A stretch of 64,000 nt of DNA from Bryobacterales bacterium. GTDB lineage: Bacteria; Acidobacteriota; Terriglobia; Bryobacterales; Bryobacteraceae. The notes under the pieces are model-generated. The model was not told where the DNA came from. It saw only the letters and a program-made list of their open reading frames with translations, and searched no databases. Position numbers and translations under genes: made by a program. Below are positions 37,122-44,277 of this stretch, piece by piece. The stretch covers positions 1 through 64,000 of the forward strand of contig JADLBD010000137.1 in assembly GCA_020847975.1 (NCBI GenBank), read 5' to 3'. Within the stretch, counting starts at the first letter, position 1, and each line of letters opens with the position of its first letter.

Positions 37122-37338
37122 TTGGGAAGACTCCTTCCTGGAATCGGCACTCGCCGCCGGGCTACTTTCGCAAGTGTCCCATGCCGAGCGCATTCGACGC
37201 CAGCCGCCGGGGGAGAGAATGCGGCTTGCGAACTCGAACTTTCATACTAAATGGGGTACGGGCAAAACGCAAGACAACAGCGCGTTTTTTCGCAACGTTG
37301 CGCCTCCCACCCTCACCTCCGTTTGGGATAATGGGGTA

Positions 37339-37935
37339 GTGCCAAAGCTGAAGGATTTGGAGGCGCGTCTCGAACGCACGGAACAACAACTGCGGCTGTT
37401 TCAAAAGGTAAGCCGCTTCATGGTGCGCGAGATGAGTTTGCAGGAAGTCCTGCTGGGGATCGTCGACCTCATCGTGGAATACACCGCCTGCGATTCCTGC
37501 CTCGTCTATCTCATCGACGACGACGAACTCGTGCTGTGCGCTTCCAACACGCCGCATCCCTCGACCATCGGCAAGGTGCGGCTGAAGCTCAACGAAGGCA
37601 TCACCGGATGGGTGGCGCGCGAGCGCCGCATGGTCGCCATCTCGCGCGAATCCTACAATGACCCGCGCTTCAAGTTCTTCGGCGATCTGCCGGAAGACAC
37701 CTACGAGGCGTTCCTTTCCGCCCCCGTCATCGCGCGCAACCGCGTCGTCGGCGTCATCAACGTCCAGCATCGCCAGCCGCATGCGCATACCGGCAACGAA
37801 ATGGAAGTGCTCACCACGGTGGGCGAGCAGGTGGGCTGCCTGCTCGTGCTCGCGCGCATGTCGGGCGAAGCCGTCGAGGCAGTGAGTCACGCCGAGCTTG
37901 TGCTCTCTTCGGGCCCGATCACTCCGCGGGCTTAG
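37339..37935 (+). CDS. GAF-domain protein
   Basis: The protein opens with an amphipathic coiled coil (PKLKDLEARLERTEQQLRLF) and continues as a single GAF domain (MSLQEVLLGIVDLIVEYTAC, SCLVYLIDDDELVLCAS, LNEGITGWVARERRMVAIS, APVIARNRVVGVINVQHR). I chose the GTG at 37339 because codons upstream to 37219 have much lower GC at third positions. An ATG at 37219 with GGAGAG nearby is the alternative. There is no output domain, so it may sense a small molecule and act by protein contact. It is divergent from bactofilin. Confidence 0.8.
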   Translation: MPKLKDLEARLERTEQQLRLFQKVSRFMVREMSLQEVLLGIVDLIVEYTACDSCLVYLIDDDELVLCASNTPHPSTIGKVRLKLNEGITGWVARERRMVAISRESYNDPRFKFFGDLPEDTYEAFLSAPVIARNRVVGVINVQHRQPHAHTGNEMEVLTTVGEQVGCLLVLARMSGEAVEAVSHAELVLSSGPITPRA

Positions 37936-38001
37936 TAGATGGTCCCGGAAAGCTTTCAGCCAGGCTTCAGCCTTCAGCTTTCCGCCGGGTCGTTTTGTCC
38001 G

Positions 38002-39093
38002 ATGAAAAGCCGATCGCTCAGCCGCCGCGCCGCCGCGGGTCTGCTCGTTTCTCCTTTTCTTTCCGCTGCCGGGCAGCCCGCTTGGATGGTGGTTCATCAG
38101 CCCTCGCGTCCCGTCACTGTGGCTGATTTCGCGCGATCGGGGAATGGGTTCCTTGCGGCGGCCGGCCGCGAGGAGAAGCCGCTGATCCTGCTCAGCAAGG
38201 ACGGCAAAGCATGGACAACTCATCCCCTTCCCGATCCTCCCATTTCTCTCTGCTTTGCCGGGGAGCAGGACCTTTGGTTCGCATCCCGGAGCGGTCTGTG
38301 GCGCTCGAGCGACATGGCGCAAACATGGAAACTCCAGTACAGGCACGAATCCCTCACTCGCGTTTATTTCGTCACCGCGGACCACGGCTATGCGCTCGGC
38401 GGCAACAAGACCATCGTCGAAACCGCTGATGGCGGGCGCACGTGGAATCCGCTTCCGGCCGCCGCTGGGCCCACTACGAATGCGGAATACACCACCTACC
38501 ACTGGATCGACTTTGTAACGCCTCGCGCCGGCATGATCACCGGAGTCTCACACCCGCCCCGCACCGGCCGCACGGGCCCTCTGCCTGCCTGGCGCGATCC
38601 GCAGCGCGATCTGCGCCGGCCCGAATGGCCCTCCGCTTCGATCACTCTCGAAACCCGCGATGGCGGAGCGACGTGGAAACATTCCACCACTTCCTTGTTT
38701 GGAAGCATCACGCGCGTCCGCTATGCCCGAGACGGCCGGGGACTCGCCCTCATCGAGTTTCACGATGCCTTCGAGTACCCTGGCGAAATCTTCTCCATCG
38801 ACCTGCGGACCGGCCGGTCCGGCCGCGTCTTCCGCGAAAAAGATCGCGCCGTCACCGACCTTCTCGTGTTTCCCGGCGGCCACGCCGTGCTCGCCGCCAT
38901 CGAGCCTCCGCCGGACCCCAGGGAATCCACTCTCGGCGCCGTGCATTTCCTCACCACGGACGATTTCTCGAACTGGAAAGAGATGCCCCTCGATACGCCG
39001 CTTCAGGCGGGGAGGCTCTGGCTTGCCGGCGATACCCCCGCTTCCCTCTGGGCCGCTTCTGACACCGGAACTATCCTCCGTTTCGCGGGTTGA
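38002..39093 (+). CDS. Secreted BNR / YCF48-like beta-propeller protein
   Basis: From the ATG at 38002 the protein is 363 aa and begins MKSRSLSRRAAAGLLVSPFL, a Tat-like or Sec signal with two arginines. Several BNR Asp-box motifs follow (LLSKDGKAWTT, WRSSDMAQTWKL, ETADGGRTWNPL, ETRDGGATWKHS), typical of sialidase-like or photosystem-assembly-like propellers. No glycosidase catalytic residues can be assigned. The upstream frame to 37939 is open but lacks signal-peptide features. It converges on DUF488 with a 23-bp overlap of 3' ends. Confidence 0.8.
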   Translation: MKSRSLSRRAAAGLLVSPFLSAAGQPAWMVVHQPSRPVTVADFARSGNGFLAAAGREEKPLILLSKDGKAWTTHPLPDPPISLCFAGEQDLWFASRSGLWRSSDMAQTWKLQYRHESLTRVYFVTADHGYALGGNKTIVETADGGRTWNPLPAAAGPTTNAEYTTYHWIDFVTPRAGMITGVSHPPRTGRTGPLPAWRDPQRDLRRPEWPSASITLETRDGGATWKHSTTSLFGSITRVRYARDGRGLALIEFHDAFEYPGEIFSIDLRTGRSGRVFREKDRAVTDLLVFPGGHAVLAAIEPPPDPRESTLGAVHFLTTDDFSNWKEMPLDTPLQAGRLWLAGDTPASLWAASDTGTILRFAG

Positions 39094-39649
39094 CCTGCAA
39101 TCCGGCTGTGTCCTCAGGGCGTGCGGGATAAGTCAGATTCCCCGAAGCGTCCCGATGCGCGGCAGCCGTCATACGCGCCTGCTCTACCTTTCCCGGGCCA
39201 ACGAGGTGAAACACCTCTTCGCCGGCCGCCAGGAGGTGGTCTGTGATGATGCGCCGGTGGCATCGCCACCACAGCGCCTCCGCGCACATGATGACACAGC
39301 GCCGGCCGCGGCCAAGTTCGCGCAACCGGGCGAGCCCGTCGCGGAAATCGTCGCCCATCGCATAGTCGGCGTAGTTGTGAAAGCTCGCATTCCGCCAGAA
39401 AGCATTGACGCCCGGCGGCACATTGCGGGCCTTGCCCCGCAAGCCCCCGAGCGCCGCAATGTGCTCATATCCGATTTGTAATGACGCGAGCGATTGAGGC
39501 AGGACGTCGCGATTGTACTGGGGATTGGTCCGCGACCGCGGCACGGTTCGAACATCAACGACGAAGGTGACTTCAACGTTCTTCAGCATACTGACGAACT
39601 CGTCGATGGAACGTGTCGAATGGCCGATCGTGTAGAACGCTGTTTTCAT
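39071..39649 (-). CDS. DUF488 family protein
   Basis: 192 residues with the DUF488 hallmarks: FYTIGHSTRSIDEFVSMLKN at the N-terminus, VVDVRTVPRSRTNPQYN, and the cysteine motif VIMCAEALWWRCHRRIITDH. The function of the family is not established; its members often sit in small stress- or DNA-related operons. It follows the DUF2945 gene by 17 bases on the same strand and is probably cotranscribed with it. Confidence 0.9.
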   Translation of the reverse strand: MKTAFYTIGHSTRSIDEFVSMLKNVEVTFVVDVRTVPRSRTNPQYNRDVLPQSLASLQIGYEHIAALGGLRGKARNVPPGVNAFWRNASFHNYADYAMGDDFRDGLARLRELGRGRRCVIMCAEALWWRCHRRIITDHLLAAGEEVFHLVGPGKVEQARMTAAAHRDASGNLTYPARPEDTAGLQVNPRNGG

Positions 39650-39666
39650 GCGCGGACTATTGGCGG

Positions 39667-39882
39667 TCAGCCGCCGATATGCCGCAATGCTCTACCCTTG
39701 TGCAGAGCGATGTGATCGGTCTTGTCGCTCTTGATCTCGTATTGCGGATCATCCTCGCTCGCATGATGGGTGTAGCCTTTGTAGTTCACGTCGCTCGTGT
39801 GCACCCGCACGATGCGGCCGCTGACCCGGCCGGCTTCGGAATTCCAACTCACGTGATCGCCGGCTTTGAATATCGTTCCCAT
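39667..39882 (-). CDS. DUF2945 small protein (SH3/Tudor-like)
   Basis: The ATG at 39882 gives 71 residues: MGTIFKAGDHVSWNSEAGRV, then SGRIVRVHTSDVNYKGYTHH and YEIKSDKTDHIALHKGRALR. This matches the small DUF2945 (hypervirulence-associated Tudor-like) family, which usually accompanies DUF488. The longer frame to 39972 has no supporting ribosome site. The role is unknown; the fold suggests binding rather than catalysis. Confidence 0.88.
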   Translation of the reverse strand: MGTIFKAGDHVSWNSEAGRVSGRIVRVHTSDVNYKGYTHHASEDDPQYEIKSDKTDHIALHKGRALRHIGG

Positions 39883-40026
39883 AATCCTATTTTCTCGCAC
39901 GTGCCTGCGTGGCCCGCGCCGCGGCAGGCCCGTACGATTTCCGGGCAACCTGACGGGACTGCTCTGCGCCACGGCGCGGTCTGGAACGGCTTAAGATAGA
40001 GGAATACCCTTGTAGGAGTAACCACT

Positions 40027-43005
40027 ATGAGAAAAGGATCGCCGCATGTGCGAACCTTTCGGAGGATCTTTTGTTCCGTGGCTTTTTTCCTTGCCGCGGC
40101 ATTCCCTGTAGCAGCGGCCGGACACTCTGCGACTCTTCCCCCGAAACTGCCCACAACCCCTTTCTTTCCGCAACCTGACCGCGCCGCCCGCGCGGCCATT
40201 GATAAGAGCGGCAAACAACAACTGAGCCGCGTCCCTTTATACTTCGAGCCGAATGTCGGCCAGGCCGACCCGTCCGTCCGGTTCCTTTCGCGCGGCGGAG
40301 GGTTTCTCACCCTGCTCACAGGCAAAGATGCCTGGTTCGTCAGCAGCGGCCTGAAACAGCCGCTCCAGTTGACCTTCCTCAACGCCCGCAATCCTAAACC
40401 CGCCATCCCCGAGCAGAAACTCCCCGGCATCAGCAACTACTTCCGCGGCAAGGACCCCTCTCAGTGGCGCACCAACGTTCCCCATTACGCGCGCGTCCGC
40501 TTCCCCGAGGTCTATGAGGGCATCGACGCGGTCTACTACAGCGGCGAAAATCGCCTGGAATACGACCTCGTGGTCGCTCCCGGAGCCGACCCGAGCGTCA
40601 TTGAACTCTCCTGGAAAGGCGCTGAGCGCATCCGCGTCGATGAATCGGGAGACCTCGTCCTCTCGACATCCGCCGGCGACATCCGCCAGCACCGGCCGCT
40701 TGTCTACCAGGAGATCGACGGCAAGCGCGTTGCCGTAGCCGCCCGCTATCGCAACGGCGAGGCTGGCGGCTTCCGCTTCGAACTCGCCGCATGGGACCGC
40801 AAACTCCCGCTGGTGATCGACCCTGTCATCGTCTACTCCACCTTCCTCGGCGGCACGCAAGGCGAGGAGGTGCTCGGCATCACTGTCGATGCGGGAGGCC
40901 CGGCCTATCTTGCCGGCTACACCAAGTCCGCCGACTTCCCTCTCTTCCACCCCATCCAGAACACCATCACCAGCATCTTCAACGATGCGTTCGTCACCAA
41001 ACTCAACGTCACCGGACAGGTGCTGGTCTACTCCACATTCATCGGTGGGGAGAATGAAGACCAGGCCACCAGCGTGGTCGCCGACGCGACGGGAGCCGCC
41101 TACATCACCGGGTTCACCGGCTCCTTCGGTTATCCGGTCACAAACAACGCCTACCAGAAAAATTTCTCCGGCGTCCAGGACGCCTTCGTCAGCAAGCTCT
41201 CTCCCGACGGCAACGTCCTCACCTGGTCTACCTTTCTCGGCACCAGTGATACTCAGGAAGTGGGCAAAGCCATCGGCGTCGACTACGCGGGCTATGTTAC
41301 CGTCGCGGGCCAAACGAACAGCACCAATTTCCCCACCACGCCTGGGGCATATAAGACCACCTATGGCGGCTCCTACGACGGCTTCCTCACCAAGTTCGAC
41401 CCGACAGGGGTGACCCTCACGTTCTCCACCTACTTCGGGGGCGCTCTTGGCATAGACACGCCCAACGCCATGGTCATCGACCCCGCCGGAGAGATCTGGA
41501 TTGCCGGCGGGACCACTTCCGCCGACTTCCCGACAACGCCCGGAGCCTATAGCCGCACACAGAGCGGCCTCGAGGACGCATTCGTCCTCAAGTTCAGCCA
41601 GGATGGCAAGCGAGTGCTGTTGAGCACACTGCTCGGCGGCGCGGCTTCCGACAGCGCCTTCGCCCTGACCCTCGAGAAGGAAGGGCGCGTCGTCATCGCC
41701 GGCCAGGCAGGCACGGGCTTTCCCACCACGGCGAATGCTTATAGCCGCACCGTCCAGGGAACCGGCGACGCATTCGTCGCGCGCTTCAACAGCACGCTTT
41801 CCTCGCTTATCGCGTCCGGCCTGGTTGGCTCGCCGGGAATCGAATTCGCCAAAGGCGTGAAGACACTTCCGGGCGGCTATCTCATCATCGCCGGCTCGGC
41901 GCAGACGAGCAACTTCCCTGTCACCCGCGATGCGTTCGGATATTCCGGCAGCGCCGCCTTGCCCGACGGGTTCCTCACCGTGCTCGAACCTCTCGCCAAC
42001 AGCCTGCGCTTTTCCACCGTCCTCGGCGGCGTCTTCTGGGATGTCATCAACGGCGTGGCCCAGGACATCACCGGCGATGTCTATGTCGCGGGGCAGACGT
42101 TCTCGAGCGACTACCCCATCACTTCCGACGTCTTCCAAACCACCAACAAAGGGCTGGGCGACGGTTTCGTCACCAGGGTGGGCGACTTCGGCGTCCACGA
42201 ATGCGTGACGAACGTCACCCCCACCGGCACATCCTATCCCGCGGAAGGCGGCGGCGGCGGGGTCGGCGTTGACCAGGGGTGCACCTGGTTTGCCTTCTCG
42301 AGCGTCCCCTGGATCAACCTCACCTCCGCTCCGCTCACCGTCGGCGCCGGCTCTCTCAACTACACCGTCAGCCCCAACCCAAGCGCTGATCCCCGGACCG
42401 GCACCGTGTACGTGGCCGGCAATGTCGTGCAACTCCTGCAAAAGGGCACGTCCTTTGTCGCCCCCTTCACCGATGTCCCCGCAAGCGACCCGTTTGTCGA
42501 CTACGTGCGCATCATCAAAGCCAACAACATCACCAACGGCTGCGCGCCGAACATGTATTGCCCCAACGACAGCACCACTCGCGGGCAGATGGCGGTGTTC
42601 ATCGTCCGCTCCCTGCTCGGCACCGATGACTTCCTCTTCCCCGCCGCGCCCTTTTTCCGCGACGTCCCGGCCGGCCATCCGCAATTCAAGTGGATCCAGA
42701 AACTGCGCCAGTTGGGCATCACCACCGGCTGCAACCTCCTCGACTATTGCCCCGATCAGTCCGTCACGCGCGGCCAGATGTCGGTGTTCCTCATCCGCTC
42801 CAAGTTCGGCTCCACCTTCGAGGCCCCAACCACTCCCTACTTCACCGATGTTCCGTCAAGCAACATCTTCTTTCAATACATTCAGAAGATGAGGCAGCTT
42901 GGCGTCACCAGCGGTTGCGGAGGAGGCCAGTTCTGCGTGAACGATACCAACACGCGGGGACAAATGGCGGTCTTTCTCTCGCGGATGTACTTTACGCCCT
43001 GGTAG
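40027..43005 (+). CDS. SBBP-repeat surface protein with BACON-like and three SLH domains
   Basis: The ATG at 40027 follows AGGAG by nine bases. The 992-residue protein has a signal peptide (IFCSVAFFLAAAFPVAAAG). A DUF7948-type N-terminal region (FEPNVGQADPSVRFLSRGGG, ISNYFRGKDPSQW) leads to a series of SBBP seven-bladed-propeller repeats (VYSTFLGGTQGEE, AYLAGYTKSADFPL, TTPGAYKTTYGG). A BACON-like domain with CTWFAFSSVPWINL and three S-layer homology domains follow (FTDVPASDPFVDYVRIIKAN, RGQMAVFIVRSLLG). Each SLH carries a GC....YC or GC....FC cysteine pair. It is expected to anchor to the cell wall or outer surface. Confidence 0.9.
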   Translation: MRKGSPHVRTFRRIFCSVAFFLAAAFPVAAAGHSATLPPKLPTTPFFPQPDRAARAAIDKSGKQQLSRVPLYFEPNVGQADPSVRFLSRGGGFLTLLTGKDAWFVSSGLKQPLQLTFLNARNPKPAIPEQKLPGISNYFRGKDPSQWRTNVPHYARVRFPEVYEGIDAVYYSGENRLEYDLVVAPGADPSVIELSWKGAERIRVDESGDLVLSTSAGDIRQHRPLVYQEIDGKRVAVAARYRNGEAGGFRFELAAWDRKLPLVIDPVIVYSTFLGGTQGEEVLGITVDAGGPAYLAGYTKSADFPLFHPIQNTITSIFNDAFVTKLNVTGQVLVYSTFIGGENEDQATSVVADATGAAYITGFTGSFGYPVTNNAYQKNFSGVQDAFVSKLSPDGNVLTWSTFLGTSDTQEVGKAIGVDYAGYVTVAGQTNSTNFPTTPGAYKTTYGGSYDGFLTKFDPTGVTLTFSTYFGGALGIDTPNAMVIDPAGEIWIAGGTTSADFPTTPGAYSRTQSGLEDAFVLKFSQDGKRVLLSTLLGGAASDSAFALTLEKEGRVVIAGQAGTGFPTTANAYSRTVQGTGDAFVARFNSTLSSLIASGLVGSPGIEFAKGVKTLPGGYLIIAGSAQTSNFPVTRDAFGYSGSAALPDGFLTVLEPLANSLRFSTVLGGVFWDVINGVAQDITGDVYVAGQTFSSDYPITSDVFQTTNKGLGDGFVTRVGDFGVHECVTNVTPTGTSYPAEGGGGGVGVDQGCTWFAFSSVPWINLTSAPLTVGAGSLNYTVSPNPSADPRTGTVYVAGNVVQLLQKGTSFVAPFTDVPASDPFVDYVRIIKANNITNGCAPNMYCPNDSTTRGQMAVFIVRSLLGTDDFLFPAAPFFRDVPAGHPQFKWIQKLRQLGITTGCNLLDYCPDQSVTRGQMSVFLIRSKFGSTFEAPTTPYFTDVPSSNIFFQYIQKMRQLGVTSGCGGGQFCVNDTNTRGQMAVFLSRMYFTPW

Positions 43006-43027
43006 CCCGAACATACTGATTTCATGT

Positions 43028-43073
43028 GGCGCAGGCACTCTCTTGCCTGCCGCGTCCCCACTCCTGGGGACGC
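43028..43073. repeat. Double perfect hairpin (REP-like or terminator) after the SBBP gene
   Basis: Two adjacent perfect hairpins occur: GCAGGCA (43031-43037) with TGCCTGC (43044-43050) around a 6-base loop, then GCGTCCCC (43052-43059) with GGGGACGC (43066-43073) around another 6-base loop. No T-run follows. The element lies between convergent genes and could serve as a bidirectional stop or be a dispersed palindromic repeat. A weaker related sequence is at 4111. Confidence 0.6.
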
Positions 43074-43148
43074 CTCTGTGTTCCATCCCACGGCGCGGCC
43101 GGCGAAGCTGCGTTGTGCGAGCGAGTTCCTCAAAAGGACTAGGGCTGT

Positions 43149-43724
43149 CTACCGGACCACGGAGACCCGCTCCAACTGCACCGAAGCGAGATCCTTCCAG
43201 CACTTGTCCACGGTGCTCTGCACGAAGGTCAGTTCCTCCACCGGAAAGACTCGCGAATGGGGGAACTGCCGCCACATGTCCTCAGCCAGCCGCGCGGCAT
43301 CCGCAACCGCCGTCACCGGCAACTCCTGCGCAAGCGTGATGTGCGGGTGGTAGTCGAACGGCTCGGCGAAGTACAGCGGGCCGTGGTTCAGCGCCGTGTG
43401 GATTTCCAGTAACTGCTCACGCCCCATTCCGAGTTCAATGTAGATCACATTCGTTTCCGGAAACACACGGATCTCCGTTGCCTGGAGGCGGAATGCGGGA
43501 AGAGTCTTCGTGTATTCATGAATCTGGTCCCACGCCTCATCCGCCGGCCCGAAAACCGGCCGCGGCGGCATCAGCGTCACGTGCGCGTGAGGATTACATT
43601 CCGGCGCAAGCTTCCGGCGAAGATCATCGAGAAACCTGCCGAGCGGATCAGGAATGTACGTCACGAGCGCGTAGGAATTGATCCACTGCGTGCCGTTCGA
43701 TGCAATTTCTAGCTGCGATGGCAA
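43149..43724 (-). CDS. 2H phosphoesterase superfamily protein (2'-5' RNA ligase-like)
   Basis: The 191-residue protein contains the two H-x-T motifs of the family, HAHVTLMPPRP (near 47) and YHPHITLAQE (near 125), at the expected spacing. Such proteins hydrolyse cyclic phosphodiesters or ligate 2'-5' RNA ends. The only reasonable start is a TTG at 43724, giving MPSQLEIASNGTQWINSYAL. A TATACT on the minus strand just upstream could be its -10. Its upstream edge is the left boundary of the tRNA-associated island. Confidence 0.82.
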   Translation of the reverse strand: MPSQLEIASNGTQWINSYALVTYIPDPLGRFLDDLRRKLAPECNPHAHVTLMPPRPVFGPADEAWDQIHEYTKTLPAFRLQATEIRVFPETNVIYIELGMGREQLLEIHTALNHGPLYFAEPFDYHPHITLAQELPVTAVADAARLAEDMWRQFPHSRVFPVEELTFVQSTVDKCWKDLASVQLERVSVVR

Positions 43725-43798
43725 TCTGTCCGGTCAGTATAGCGTAACCGCTAAGTGGATGGCGAGTACCAGGACCGGACGGGGTGGTTGTTGCGGAC

Positions 43799-43849
43799 GG
43801 CATTGGTGGGCGGTCGCGGGCTCGAACCGCGGACCTCCTGCTTGTAAGG
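43799..43849 (-). repeat. Distal att site: 51-bp copy of the tRNA-Val 3' half
   Basis: Bases 43799-43849 match 48469-48519 at 50 of 51 positions (the difference is 43816 G versus 48486 A), in the same orientation. The copy begins in the anticodon loop (TTGTAAG on plus) and runs through the T-arm, acceptor stem and CCA, with five bases beyond. The 5' half of the tRNA is absent here. This is what integration of an element into the 3' end of the tRNA-Val gene leaves at the far end. Confidence 0.88.
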
Positions 43850-43925
43850 TGTGGAGCGTATGTTTACAGAGTGGGTACCAAACACTACCAAAGGTCCTGT
43901 TTACAGGATCCAATGGTAATTCTCC

Positions 43926-43974
43926 GTCACAGTCGGTGCTCCACGCGTGGTTGCGGTCACAATCCACGTCACAA
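43926..43974 (+). repeat. Candidate left arm-type recombinase sites (GTCACA repeats)
   Basis: GTCACA or GTCACAA occurs at 43926, 43956 and 43968, all in the same orientation. The last two form GTCACAATCCACGTCACAA with a 12-bp period. The same pair with two mismatches is found inside the other island end (48409-48427). Tandem same-strand repeats near, but outside, the core are typical of arm-binding sites of tyrosine integrases. Arm function is inferred. Confidence 0.5.
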
Positions 43975-44277
43975 GATGCGAGAGTAGGAACAACCGCTTT
44001 AAGATCCGCATCCATGGAAAGAGCAAGCCCAAACGTGAGTCGTGAGTCTCCTTCCGGGGCGGCGTTCGCTATGCTCCACCCTCAGAGGGGCAGGGCAGAA
44101 GGCACCTGCCCCAGACCGGCCATCCCCCGGCAACCCCAAAATCGCCTAAAGGGTGCCCCCGGCAGGCAAGGGGTGTTAATTCTCCGATGAACACGTGCCG
44201 CTCAACGGGAACCGAGTGCACAATTCCCCGGCCATGCGTTTGCCGCGATTTTGATAAACTTGCTTCACCCTTTACTC

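Noticed and set aside
40237..42684. An 815-codon minus-strand frame opposite the SBBP gene.
   Set aside because: It mirrors codon bias of the real gene, has no domain and no ribosome site.
43784..43987. Plus-strand frame with GRSRARTADLLLV, a string often annotated as a protein.
   Set aside because: It is the reverse complement of the partial tRNA-Val and not a gene.
43850..44277. Search for an integrase gene or remnant next to the distal att copy.
   Set aside because: No frame here shows tyrosine-recombinase R..HxxR..Y residues; only arm-like repeats and a GGGGCAGG/CCTGCCCC hairpin (44087-44112) are visible.
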